Assembly (NCBI GenBank): GCA_032207245.1
Contig: CM063502.1
Coordinates: 45,576,191 to 45,640,190 of the forward strand
Direction of reading: 5' to 3'
DNA length: 64,000 nt
Source of the DNA: Pardosa pseudoannulata
Taxonomy: Eukaryota > Arthropoda > Arachnida > Araneae > Lycosidae
Positions 1-14,410 of the stretch are shown here, in pieces. The first letter of the stretch is position 1, and each line of letters begins with the position of its first letter. Made by a program: the position numbers and the translations under genes. A model generated the notes under the pieces. The model was given only the letters and a program-made list of their open reading frames with translations. It did not search any database and was not told the origin of the DNA.

Positions 1-3000
1 ATAAATATCATGCAGCGCTTGCTAGCGGAAAATGTTTGGATCCAAAAACGTAGGTAAAAAATAACATAAATAATATCGCTCGCTAAACGAGAAAAATAAT
101 TCATCAATATGCGCAATGTGTTCGTGGAGAGGGTGGAAACTCTCTACTAACGTGATGCGAATTTGTAAATATTTTTTCTTATTTTCTGGCATGTCGAAAG
201 GGAAAAAATTACTTCACTTAAAATGTATTGTAAACGAATGTATTATTTTAATCAAAATGTAAGCAATAGAATATAGATGTCCTTTAACGGTATTTATTAG
301 TGCAATTTACTGCTTGAAGTAATATTACATAAAGCATATAAGACAATGTGTAGGTGAATATTTTGACATTAAAATCTGAACATTAAAATCATAAAATACA
401 TTAAACATATATACATTAAAATCTGAAATATTTAATAAAGCGAAATTTCGTTTCTCTTCTTATATGACAAAATACATATGTAAATAAGTCTACATAATTG
501 CTAAAACATTTATATATTTTTTAATATGAAGTCAAGAAACAATATATAGTTCAATCAATTAATAATTTAAAAAACATTTTTATTTGAATAGGTCTATTAT
601 ATATAGACATCTTTGTTGAATTACATGCATATATATAATTCAACAAGCACCACACGCACACATAGAGCTATATTTATAAAGAAATTGCCCCTAAAATTAG
701 TTGATTTTCTGCTATTTCATATTCTATGTTTCTTAATCGTAAATTCCCAGTCACCCAAATTAAATCAAAGGTATGGGTCATTGAGATTGCATTCCTTCTA
801 CATTTCTCAAAGATAAAGTCTAAATTACCAACTACTACATGCGGTCTTACCCTTTTCCTGAATCAAATGTAGTATTTTCCAGGAAAAACTAGGATTCTTG
901 CTATATTTATGCATTGTATGCAGTACCTCCAGCATGATTGTTTATACATGCTGCACCAGGACTACTATTATAATATATCTTCCATAACAACTTAAGCTAC
1001 ATGATATTTAGGTACTTTTCATTAGTTTCTTAAATTTTACATTCTGCATAAGATTAAGTGCTGCTTAGAAAAAAATGACTCATTGAAACCGCATTATCTT
1101 ACATAGAACCAGCTAATGCTTTTATAGATAAAACTATTATAAATATATCGCTTGTAATAAGCGGGTGTAATAAATCGCTTATAGAGGTTTTTTGTGTTAC
1201 TGTCACAAAACATATTTTACTCTCTTTTAATGATTTAAGTAAATTTAATCAATAATTGGACATTTGTTTTTACCAATTCTGAAACTTTAATTAGTAACTT
1301 TTAAATAACACTCCGCTTAAATTAAAATGTTTGAGGGTTCTAAAGTACTTCAGTATGGTAGAAAAGAATAAATTAAATTTTGGATAAAATAATCTACTTC
1401 AGATAATAAGCAACTTGTTGGGTGAGATTTTATGATCAATAAAGGAGATTTAAACTTTCGTTTCAAAATGAACAGTACACTGTATCATTCAGATCCTGTC
1501 AAGTAAGTTTGAAAGAACACTTAAAATAATACTTCAAGACCTACGCATCCAAGTAGCCCAGGGAACATTTTCTCCAGGTGAGGTCAACTCAAAGCACCTT
1601 TTACCCTTTGTGATACAATGATCTACGATTTTGAAAAAATAAATGGTTTAGTAAACAAAACAGTAGAAAGCGATGGACGAAGACACACCAAAAATAAACA
1701 GCGTCCAATTTAATAAAATTTAAAACTTTTGACAGTATAGAATTTAATGGTGAATTTCTACTAATTAAGCATAAACAAAGACTATTATGACTATTTAAGT
1801 GTTTTATCATGAGTTTATAAACTCATGAAATTATTCATATTTCTCCGATATATCTCGTTTACTTTGCATTACGATAATCCGTGATAGGTTTTTCAAAAAA
1901 GTTCACACTAAACGCAACATATATTCTGTTTTTCACAGTCTGCCTTTTATATTATATCTAGATTTAAAGCTATCATATAATGATTGTTATTAAATCTTTT
2001 GAAGTATTACATTGGCATGAAATTATTTTAATACATCCTCGTAGGATTAAGAAGAAATGTTTGAATAATTTCATTACCGCTAGAAGAGATTATTTAAAAA
2101 TGTTGGAAATATTGATTAAGAAATTTATATCACATTTTATAAAATAATTAATGATACTTCACCAACATTAAAATAATACTTCTTGAGTATAAACTATGAA
2201 ATCGAGCATACATGATGTCCCTCCTACTTTCTTTAATCACCTTGTATCATTATAACGAGATTTTATTGTCAGAGACCTACCAATTTCGGTCATGATTTAC
2301 ATTTAGATAAAATTCTTCATTTTCATTTTTGCATGGTTCCTAAAAATATTTTAATTATGCTTGGCGTACCGAAATATGACTATTACATATTTTATTTCAC
2401 TTTCTTTATGCAGAATTATTTCCTGGAAAATTCAGAGGTAGGCGGGAAAATTCGGAATGATTTTTTTTTCGATTTGTAATGCAAAGAAACAGCTACATCT
2501 TCTCTAGATCTTTTCCAAGATTGAAACGAAAATAAAAAAAGTATTCCATCATTCTGAATTTTATTTCTTAATATGATATTCTCCACTTCGATCGAGCAGT
2601 TTAAATGAAATATATCTACATACTTAAATTATGTAAAAAATTTTTGGTAGCTTCTTCTGTATTGCATAACTTGCCATTGCTAATATGAATTGAATTATTC
2701 TAAAAAATGATAATATCATAAAATAGATCAGAATGTTAAAGATATAATCACCAAACTATTACTAATTCTTGAATTCGTGTTGCATAAGTATCAAAACAAG
2801 TGCAACCAATTAAATAAATTACAGCCTAAAACCTTCATAATTTCTAATCCAAGTCTATGTTAAAATTCGTGATATAATTAATTCACTACTTTACCTTTAG
2901 ACTCCACTTTAGACTCCACCTATTAATTCAATTAAGTTTATTTTTAACTCATGCACTCAAAAAAAATATGTAAGGAGATATTAAAATTTTGTAGTTAATA

Positions 3001-3480
3001 ATTAGGTACTTAACTTGCCGATATATAATAAATACCAAAATATTATACCTACTACTGTATATTTACACATTTTTAAAGCCATATCATAGTTGTTAACTCT
3101 CAAATTAATTGTTTAGTGTCTTAATATTTCATTCTTTTATTTACATGAAAATCAGCTAAAAGCCCACTGTTGATAAAGAATAGATGTTACGATTATATAA
3201 AATATTAGAATTATTAATGATGCACTTTTATGCATTATTTATATTTTTTTATAGATTTCATGAAAGGGTATTTCAATATTTTCTTCCTATTTACAATTTC
3301 AATAAATTTCGATAATGTAAAATAATAATTATAGTAATTGTATGCATTACACGAATCTCCAAAGAAATTCTAAAAATACTTCATGATGGTGTTATTTCTA
3401 AAATCATACAGATAATAAAACGTACAAACCATTTTATGTCATTTCGACACTTTAAAAAAGTAATGTATGGGCTTTTAAGT
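1..3480. other. AT-rich unassigned sequence
   Basis: No coding region, RNA gene or mobile element could be supported here. The open frames on both strands are short, start at random ATGs and show no recognisable domain. Composition is uniformly AT-rich with many short A and T runs, as in intergenic or intronic arthropod DNA. Confidence 0.6.
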
Positions 3481-4012
3481 ATGATCCCTAACTAACAATG
3501 GTAAAAAAGTTACAATCAAAGCTGTTTTCTTCAGAAAAACAGGGCTGGTCAGATATATTCATCTGAATGGACAGAAGACAGTTAAAACTGACAGCTACAT
3601 TAGTAAGTGTCTCAGGAATTCTTTAAGAAGTCAATGCAAGAGTCTTCATGCTTCACCATGACAATGAATCTTCTCATACAACAAGATAGACAATTAAATT
3701 TCTTCAACAAAAACCCATGAAAGAGACAGAATAGTCCCGATGTACCCCTGATCTGGCTACGAGTGGTTTTTTTTTACTATTTTTAAATAAAAGAAAAAAT
3801 TAAGTGTCACCATTTTTTTCCGAATATGAGATTGATGAAGCTGTAAGAGAATATTTTGCATTGATTCCGAAAAAGGGATGGCTTGAGTCTTCTAAACTTT
3901 AGAAAATTCTCCAACAAGAGTGCTTTGAACTTGGAAGGATTACTTTATGTATCCACAGAATTTGATAAGTTTAACATTAAGCCATAACTCAAAAACTGTT
4001 GAGTGACCCTCG
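3480..4012 (+). mobile_element. mariner (DD34D) relic, right end retained
   Basis: This is a decayed mariner-family DNA transposon. The right end reads as a mariner terminus, finishing CCCTCG followed by TA at 4013-4014, the usual mariner target dinucleotide. The left terminal repeat is not visible, so the copy is truncated at its 5' side. The interior holds transposase remnants on the plus strand, annotated separately. The terminal sequence differs from that of the mariner at 33.9 kb after the shared CGAGGGT start, so this is a different subfamily. Confidence 0.65.
3490..3900 (+). pseudogene. mariner transposase fragment, catalytic core, broken
   Basis: Translated pieces match the central and C-terminal catalytic core of mariner transposases, enzymes that cut and rejoin DNA at TA sites. 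The stretch FFRKTGLV is followed by NGQKTVKTDSY. After a frameshift comes HHDNESSHT, whose Asp (codon 3660-3662) is the second catalytic residue. A TAG stop follows at once. Further on, PDLATSG corresponds to the family's PDLAPxD motif, with the third catalytic Asp replaced by Gly (near 3765). Several stops and frameshifts make it non-functional. The N-terminal DNA-binding part is missing. The assignment rests on motif order and spacing recalled from the family. Confidence 0.7.
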
Positions 4013-5640
4013 TATATAAAAACTATTGAATAAGCTTATTTATATAAAAATTTAAGTTTAGAATATTATTTACATTATCATCTTAAGGATTGTGTTATTA
4101 TTGAGGTAAATACAATATTAAAATTTATGATTCAGAAAACTTTTAATACAAAGTAATTAAGTTATACCTCGATAATTTAAACTAAAGAATCGCAATAAAA
4201 AACACGTTGTATGCTTAAGATCAATATTAATAAACGTATTTTCAGCATCATTTATTTAAAATTTATTGAGATATGTTTAATGTCATAAAATACTAAATAA
4301 ATTAATATTATATAGGGATAATACAAATAATATTTATAATTAGAAATTCTTTTATTTTTTAGATGAATGGAAATTTGAAACGTTAGTTTTATGTTAGTTC
4401 TAGTTAAATTCTGAACCGAAATTCGTAATTTATACGTGATATCAAATAATTTTAGATTTTAGTAAAGCACTTGTTATAATTAAAGATTCTATTTCATTTT
4501 GTTGTTAATAAGATGCTTACTCAGAATTTGAAACATTGTGTAAAACTTAAAATTTTAATTTATAATGCCTGGGTTGTATTTGGATTAACTTATTTACTAA
4601 GAAAAGGGCATGATAGAAGGTAACTCCGCATTCACTTTGAAAATATCAGGTTGCACAAGTAAAATGTCTTTTTAAAAGGCTTCTAGATTAGGGAATGCCA
4701 CTTTTTGTATTCCATTTACGGAAGTTTATAAAATACTTGCCGTCGACCTGAACGATTCGTTTGAGGAGAATGCACTAATTTGATGTAAATGTCTTTAGCT
4801 ATTAACTTAGCTATTAACAAGTGAATATTATCATTTTAGATAAATTTCCAAGAGATGTGCATGTACTTTTTAAATTTTGATATGCACTGATAAATATGTC
4901 TATCTAGAAGATTTCTTGATTGGAAAATGCCTTTCTGTATCATACAAGGAAACATATAAAAAAAATTTCATTTTCATTTCCTGAAACACCGAGGAGTTTA
5001 TATCCACCAGAGGGTCTGAATAAATGAGGTAAAACATTCTTTATTATTGGTGAAATCAAAAACACAAGTAAGCGTCTTGATTGCTTCAATATACGAGAGG
5101 ACTGCTTTTAAAATGAACTAATAGGCAGGTTTAATTTATATACCTTTAGCTTCTCAATTACCATTAACTAAGGAATAATCAATCATTGAATAATGAAAAT
5201 TTTATTTCTTAATATTTGGTATTTAGAAAAAAGAAGCAATCTTCTTACCTACCTGATGATAAAATTATAAAAAGTCAAAGTTACCTTTCTAATAAATAAG
5301 TTGAAAACTAAATGTTTAATTACCATAATTTAATTTTTAGCTATAAAATTATTCGTTATAAAGTTTATTTTGATGTATTAAAAAGCAAAATATCACAAGA
5401 GAGGTTTTAAAATTTAATTCATTATGTTTTAGATGCTATTATACTGTCTCACAGATTTTCTCCCTAAACATTTTCACCCATCTAAATCAAAATTAATGCC
5501 TCAAGATCTTCGTATAGTGTGCTGAACAGGAAATTTATCAATAGACTAACTTGTAGGATAGTTAAAAAAAAACTAAATGAAAAATAGATTTTTTTCTCAT
5601 AAAGTACGGCTGCAAGACATAGTTTATACCTTGGAATTTT
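4013..5640. other. AT-rich unassigned sequence
   Basis: No gene or repeat recognised. Only short random open frames and simple A/T runs are present. Confidence 0.55.
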
Positions 5641-6560
5641 GCATCGAATTAAGCTTTAAGAAATTAAACTTTCTTAGTAGAATTTGCATTACCAAACTCA
5701 AAAAGAATCTTATAAAAAGAAAATCTTGCTAAAAAAGAAAATCTTGAAATTTATTTTTGTGATCAAAATGACAATAATAAGTTTAACCACTCTCCATTGG
5801 CATTGACTTCTCTTTTCAGTCGACATAATTGGTGACATGAAAGGAATTATTATAATTACAGAAGACCGACGAGGGCCAAACAGGGAGGTGACTGTCTTTC
5901 GATACCGAATTCCATTGGTTTGAATCTTACTGTTGTCATGTAGGCATTCGAAACTTACAGTAAGCAGTAGGTTATAATCAAATTAAGCTTTAAGAAACTA
6001 AACGTTCTAAGTAGAATATGCATTAGAAAACTTAAGAAGAATCTTAGAAAATTGCTCAAAAGGGAAATCTTTTTTTTATCTCGCCGAGGATAAAAAGAGA
6101 TTGAAAGTCATAATTAATACTTTTTACCGAATTGTTATGTAAGAATGTTTAATAACCATTAACTAATGAATTGATTAACTGTGGACAAACTACGACTAGC
6201 TTTTTGCTACAAGAGGACTAATTATACCAAGTATGTCCTGCTCCAAGATTACGTGGAGTTTCAAAAAAAAGGGTCCAATCGAATTATCCCTTTAGTAACA
6301 AAATGTTGACAGTAGGATTTACAACAGCAAATGCAACAATTACTCCTACAAACTCTCCTAAAAGGAAACTTTTTTTCTCTCAACGGGTGCAACGAGGTTG
6401 AAAGCAATAATCATTTTTCTTCTCCGAATTGCTAAGAAAGAGAGTCCCAATAACCCTTAACTACTGGATTGATTTAGTTTAGAACACTAGGACAAACATT
6501 TTGCTACAAGATGGTTAATTAGATCTGGATATTCTGTTTCAAGGCTACGTTGAATTCTAA
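5640..6560 (+). repeat. diverged tandem repeat, about 300-330 bp period
   Basis: Three diverged direct copies can be aligned by eye. A stretch starting near 5648 (ATTAAGCTTTAAGAAA) recurs near 5979 with shared downstream words, including GTAGAAT and AAGAATCTTA. Sequence from about 6063 to 6240 (GGAAATCTTTTTTT, then ACCGAATTG, AACCATTAACTA and TTTTGCTACAAGA) recurs at about 6364-6540 with roughly one difference every few bases. Order and spacing are kept. It looks like an old local duplication rather than a satellite, and no coding content is seen. Confidence 0.5.
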
Positions 6561-8388
6561 GCATTTTTGGTTTCTTGTGTTCAAGAGTTTATCTTAATTT
6601 CATACATGTTACTCATAATAAGCTGAAATATATTTGATAGCAATTGAATGTTAATATTAGAATTTCGAATATCACAAACTACCTTAATTTATAATTTTTC
6701 ATGGGCATTATTGCATGCATCATTATAATGTTTCATTTGTTTGTTGCTTTGAGATGATTTTGATTATTAACCATTTTTTTTATTTTATAATTAAATAAAG
6801 CATGTATAGTTAAAAGAAAGATCAACTACTAAAAGGAACTAAAAATTTTTCAAAATATTTATGTTTGATTTAAATTATTCCAGTCGTCCAATTTAAAAAA
6901 AAAATATTTTTAAACTATTCTAAAAGACTATAAATATCCGAATTAACTATGAAATTCTAGCCCACAGACTCCTGACAGAATGACAACACTCTATTTGGTC
7001 ATTATTGTTTATATTAATTGTGAGAAAAATTTATATCGAAAATTTTAATGGTTTTAAATACATATAAAAACACAGACATTTAAAGCATGATGCAAAAATG
7101 AATGTAGCTACTCGTTTTTAAATTTATTGATTTAGCTCTTTTATCTATGCAAGAAACATTTTGTTGTGCTTCTTTTTAAAGAATTTCCATAAATGTAAGA
7201 AACCATTATTTATTTCATATAAAAATTAGAAAGTAAAACCTTTCATAGATCATTGTAATAAATAGTTAATAAGAGAATGTGTTTAAAAAAAGCCTAGATG
7301 AAATAAATATGGTATTATAAACTCTATAATTATGAAATTTTATACCTCTGATAAAAAAGAAACATTCAGCATCTAATCCTAACGAAAGTAAGAATAATCA
7401 TGCCTTTCAAACAGCTTATTTTATTACCTATTTTTTTCAGAATGCTTCAAGGAATAAAGATGTAAAAGAATGAACAACTAATTAGAGTTTTCTGTAAACA
7501 GATACTTGTTTAAAATTTGATAATTTAAATTTTAAATAAACCAAGAAAAAATTCTAAATCATTCAGATGACTAAGAAATTTTCAATTCTTTTATACAATA
7601 AATTCAAGCAAAATTTAGCATAAGAGCGTTGGAGTACGAATATGTATATGCGAGCGAATACATGCGAAATAGATCACTGCTCAGAGAAATATGGCAATAG
7701 AAATTTTATGACCCTTATGAAGTTTTATTTCCCTCATAGGAAAACATTCAATATACAAACCTGAAAAAAACAGAATTGTTCATCTCATTCAGTTTATTCA
7801 TTTTTTCATTTAATTTTTACTTATATTTTTTAGTAAACCTTATCTTCCCTTTGCATGTTTTCAGCAAATTTCATATTACAGTGATTGAATTTTTAAAATT
7901 TCAATAAAAAATACATTGAAAAGTGGAATATAATTTATCTCGCATTAATGCAAATGATAATGCATTCCCAAATTATACTCAGTTCTATTAAGAACAATAA
8001 AGTGTTTTCTAAGTTTCATTAGAAAAAAAAAGTTTTATAAGACTTTAACTAAAATAAAATGTTGTATTTTGCCACTTGAATAAATAGATTACCTAATTAT
8101 TTTTTTTATCGCAAATACTTTAAAAATTTAAGTAATAAATTTAAAGGCTTATTTAAATATTGTATTTTCTGGATTTAATCAAGTTAACATGAAATGGATT
8201 TTATTCCGATTAAATTTTATATTCAAATGAAGACTTCCAAGATACTTTATGAAATGTTAAAGGATTTTATTGAATTTTCTTGTTCAATAAAGTAAAAGGT
8301 AGAGTAAAGAAGCTAGAATTTTAATAAAAGTTTGTTTTTAAATAAATTCTCATTCAAGTAATGTTTGTAGAGTTAAACAATTATACGC
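6561..8388. other. AT-rich unassigned sequence
   Basis: No gene, RNA or transposon signature was recognised on either strand. Confidence 0.55.
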
Positions 8389-8389
8389 A

Positions 8390-8404
8390 TGTGTGTGTGT
8401 GTGA
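8390..8404. repeat. (TG)n microsatellite
   Basis: Short uninterrupted run of TG dinucleotides. Confidence 0.8.
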
Positions 8405-8728
8405 GTAGCTATTTATTTACCACTTCAAGCATATTCAATGATTTCACAGAGAAATAAATTACTTTTCGTTTATGGGTCAGATTAGAAATATTTGTCTTTG
8501 AAGACAATAATCAATGACTTGTTTCCATGAAAGAAAATCGTTTAATGTTGTAACGAGAATATGGTTCTTAGGCAAAAGCTGTTTTAGGAATTGTTCAAAA
8601 AGTGTAATTAAGTTTTTAGTTTTTTTAAAGATAACAAGGTACGTTTTCGTTTCCCTGAAATGCTAAAAACATAATAGAACTAGAGAAATGATAGCTTTCA
8701 TAATTTTATTGATTTCACGATAATGAAG

Positions 8729-9003
<275 letters not shown>

Positions 9004-10709
9004 ACGAACCATGACTCACAAAGTATAGTGGTCAGCGTCACAAGCTTCCAATCAAGTTAAATTTCCAAATAGGATTATTTCAGTAGTATTATGGGCTCTT
9101 TCTTCGTAGGCAGTAATACTAACTATAGTATTTCCATAATAAGTATAACTTTGTCAAAAATTTACAGTCTATGAAGTTCGGAAAAACTGTGCCACGGTCT
9201 AGCAATCAATTTGTAGGACTTTGTCAGAGTTATATATTCCTAGGTAGCTTTTAGACATTTCAGTTGTTCTTAATAAAACAATAATCTACTAAAATCCTAA
9301 CCCATGCGAGCTAAATTTAATTTTTACTTCTATTAAGGAAATGAATATTATTCAGATACATATTTAATACTCAGACCAGTTCAATTATTCTAAAACTTAA
9401 TAAAAATTATAGAAAATAAGTTATATCACAGTCTAATCTAGTAGTACCAACAATTCGCCATAAAAGGGAGAAATACATGCAATTAAATCTGATGCTTTTG
9501 TACTATGAGTGGTAATAGTACGAAAACAGTAATGTAGTGTATGAAATAAACTAATTCTTTTTTGTTTTCCATTTTATTGATTTTTGTCATTATGCGGATT
9601 TAAATAAAAGACAAACTAAATATCAAATTCGTATTGCTGTTATTAATTAAAAAAATTTTATCATATAGGTTATCTAATTTCATATATTTTGATGTTCTAA
9701 ATTTAAATATTTTACTTTTACTTAGACGTTTGCCAAAAAAAATGCATTTTTATTTTTTGAAAGAGAAGTATTTGGATTTTATTTCACTTCCTATCTCTCT
9801 GATAGTATTATCCTTTATATATCGATTCTTATTTATCATTTGAGATCAATAAAACATTCAATTTTAAACTGGTTAAGATTTCAGAGGCTATGTGTCAAAC
9901 AATTTTAGTAATTTTTGGCTACGTGCTATTAATGGAACATTAAAGATTATCAAATTCCAAATTCAACAACATCCAGACAAATTATAAAAAGATAAGTTAA
10001 TCCTCTTTGTTTCTCGTAAACAGTGTCTTTTCTCTAAGTTATACACTCAAAGATAAGAAAGACACAGGTCCCGGTTATATCTCCGTTCTACGACGTTTTC
10101 AGTGCCACCTGTCAAAATTTTATTTTGAAAAATTAAGTTTTATTTATGGAGTTAATTAGGAGAGATTGGTAGTTCATAACAAATAAGGATAATTTATCAG
10201 TTTTAAAATGATTATTGATTTCTAAAATGTAGACTGTATGAGAGAATAAGAATGAATTTTTATTTGTATAAATAATGGTAGTGTGGTATGTGTATTTCAG
10301 ATTTGCCAAATGTACAGCATCAATGAAATTAAAACGAGTCTTTATTTTTCAGGTTTGAAGTTGCTTTCACTTCAGTAACATTTCAGTTATTTATGTGATA
10401 AAGAGTTAGCTTTGCCTTTAGAAATTCAATATGTGTCTAATAATATCAAATACTATCAAACAGTATCAAATATGAAAGGAAACTTTGCTCATATAAATTC
10501 TTTGTTTCTGCTTGCATTGACTTATATGTTGTTTTGTGGATAAAATCATAATTCAAAGACTACTCACTTGCAGTTCTGAATTGGAAAAATCCTATATATT
10601 TGTTTTTCTGTTTGGATTACATACTCCCATGCTCATTGGTCACAGGAAAGAAGTCAGAGTAACCCAAGAAAATAATCCAAATACATGGAAAAGGATATAA
10701 AAAAAACAA
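9004..10709. other. AT-rich unassigned sequence
   Basis: No supported feature. The open frame at 9634-9843 is a run of hydrophobic codons expected from TTT/TTA-rich DNA and has no recognised similarity. Confidence 0.5.
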
Positions 10710-11040
10710 TGCTGGCAAATGTTCCTCCTCCTCCTCGGCGCATCAGCCGAACTAGGCCATGATCTTCTGATCCAATCTTCGTTTTCGAGACCAAGGTTAA
10801 TGGGATGGGAAGCTTATGCCCCGCTTAGGTGGTCAACCTGGCGCGGAACACCCAGTGTTTAGATCCCAAACATGATTGGTCCACAGTTTGTCTACCAACT
10901 GAAGGGATGAAAGGTTGAATCAGCCTTGCCCAGCTCAATCTCTACCTTATCAAACAACCTTGTTCAACCAGGATCGAAACTCGGATCTGTAGCTTTGGAG
11001 AACGAAGCGCTACCCTAACGCGACTGGTCTTCACTGGCAC
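10710..11040 (-). mobile_element. tRNA-derived SINE, second family (minus orientation)
   Basis: A GC-richer segment of about 330 bp stands out from AT-rich flanks. Read on the minus strand it begins near 11,034 with a tRNA-like head. A box-A-like stretch (GTTAGGGTAGCGCTTCG) is followed about 35 bases on by a box-B-like GAGTTTCGATCCTGG, the arrangement of an internal RNA polymerase III promoter. A non-tRNA body follows and the copy ends in a GAG/GGA repeat tail near 10,722-10,737. Head, body and simple tail together suggest a SINE. Its body differs from the family at 11.9 kb. Target duplications were not resolved. Confidence 0.55.
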
Positions 11041-11947
11041 ATAATACTATTTTTGTTTCAAAAGTAGGTATCGGATTTCATTTTGTCGTATTAATTATTC
11101 TGCACCAGTCTCTTAATTTTTAACTATTATTTTATCTTTTATGGTTTTAATTTTTTATTTGATGCAAACTTGAAATTTTTAAATTACAGATATCTAAATT
11201 AGGATAAGAATGTACGTTTAAAATTGAGAATTAACTCTATATGTTAATTTTTCAAAGAGTTTCCATATTATTGTAAAGTTTCATATAGTTCCAGACAGCA
11301 GATTAAGTTCAGTACTGAAATATATAATTTCAGAAAAAGATTTACAGGCAGACAAATAGATTCTAGTATGTTAGATACGGAAGCTTTATTTTATATTGAA
11401 AGAAAACCTATAAATAACCTAATTTGAAACATTTATTTATTGCATTATATTTAACTGGTATTTCCCTAAACATGTGAAGAATTTCGCGACATTTACTTAT
11501 ATATAAATTTTTTAAGTAGATATTTTATTAAAAAATATTGAGAAGAAAGCAAAAAAAAATAAAATATTTATTAAGTATACTACTGGAAGTTAATCGTAAA
11601 ATATCTCCAAGTATTAAATTAAATTCACCGTAAAAATAAGTAGTACAACTTCATTACAACACTTTATCTTTTTATTAGGAATTTAAAGTAATCCTGGACA
11701 CGAAATCTCTTTTTATAACAGAACCTACACTCTGACTTTCATTAACTTATTCAAATGCCTTTAATCTCTTATATTTGTTAATATGTGATAGTATAAAAAC
11801 TCTTGGAAATATTTTTATTGATAATGTAATAAGTTTTAAACAACTGTTAAAGTTTTCAAGTAACAATAATTTAAAGGGAATTCTTTTATATAATTCATTG
11901 ACATTTTAATTCTCTCCTATCTTCAAAGGAGAATGTTAAGGGTAAAG
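11041..11947. other. AT-rich unassigned sequence
   Basis: Nothing recognised between the two SINE copies. Confidence 0.5.
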
Positions 11948-12120
11948 GGTTAGTTTGGAGAGCTACGGTCTACTGTTTTGCACACGAGGACTAATGAGAC
12001 CGGGACCTACTGATTAAAGCCAATTCCGAACGGCTACGAACATCCATATCATAGTGGGATTCGAACCCATGAACTCCGATTCCGACGATCAGCGCCCTAA
12101 ACAATCAGCCATCGTTCGGC
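11948..12120 (-). mobile_element. tRNA-derived SINE, family A, copy 1
   Basis: This copy lies in minus orientation with its 5' end at 12,120. The head starts GCCGAACGATGGC, has a box-A-like TGATTGTTTAGGGCGCTGA and a clear box B (GGGTTCGAATCCC) inside a perfect T-arm stem. A family-specific body follows, with GTTCGTAGCCGTTCGGAAT, then a block ending in GACCGTAGCTCTCCAAA and a short AACC tail. The same head-body order recurs at 26.9, 41.4, 42.1 and 61.4 kb. The head has drifted from a functional tRNA, so this is not a tRNA gene. Confidence 0.8.
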
Positions 12121-13776
<1,656 letters not shown>

Positions 13777-13859
13777 ATATTGGGGGAAGAATTAATGGTG
13801 TTTCAATTTTAAGAACAGTGATGTACTAAGAAGATCCTCTTCTTAGGAACCACTTTTTC

Positions 13860-14410
13860 CTCATCGCTCTCAAGTTACACCCCCCCCCCTTTTTATCCTT
13901 TTGGGTTTGGGGATTTTTCTAGCTCCTCTAGCCAAGCAAAGCTCCAGTGAGCCTTTTTCGAGCAAGCCGAGTCACGAGGGGTTCCGCAAGGTGGGCCAGA
14001 GTTCCGTCACAATGACTTTTGAGTGATGGTCCCGAGGCTCAGGATTGCGATTGTCACCTCTCAAAATTTCCTGCTCCATTTTTTGGCTGTCTCAGTGTCC
14101 CGTCCCTTTTGGTGCAACTAGCAAAATTCCATCTTGCTCTTTTTTATTTCGGCTAGCGTGGTTTGCTCCACCCTCATTAATTCAGGCATCAAGAGGTCCG
14201 CTAAGCATCCAGTATATATTCCAAATTCTGTCTTCAGTAGGGCTCGTCTTCTGCGTTCGCTTGTGGATTGAGCTACGATGCGATGCTCGCGCTCCGGGTT
14301 CTTCGAAGGGTTTAGTGCAGGGTTGGGTGGCCCAATACTGGCGATCTGCCCACCACCGCCGCCGGGATAAGCCTGGAGGGCCTCACGGCCATATGGGCCC
14401 GTTTTAGCGC
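13860..14410. other. GC-rich island, probable transposon remnant
   Basis: About 550 bp of much higher GC content than the surroundings, starting just past the long TA tract with a run of C at about 13,879. A plus-strand open frame of 120 codons (14,045-14,407) crosses it, but the product is low-complexity with no recognised domain, and alternative frames are similarly open in the GC-richest part. The 3' end (about 14,320-14,405) is Pro/Gly-rich in several frames. The sharp composition change suggests inserted DNA such as the 5' part of a retroelement, but I could not name a family. Confidence 0.45.

Noticed and set aside
11948..12120. Functional tRNA gene
   Set aside because: Box A and B are present, but the head is followed by the conserved SINE body and recurs with it. 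The anticodon region and stems are degraded in most copies.
14045..14407. 120-codon plus-strand gene in the GC-rich island
   Set aside because: Low stop frequency is expected from GC content. The product has no recognisable domain and other frames are equally open at the 3' end.
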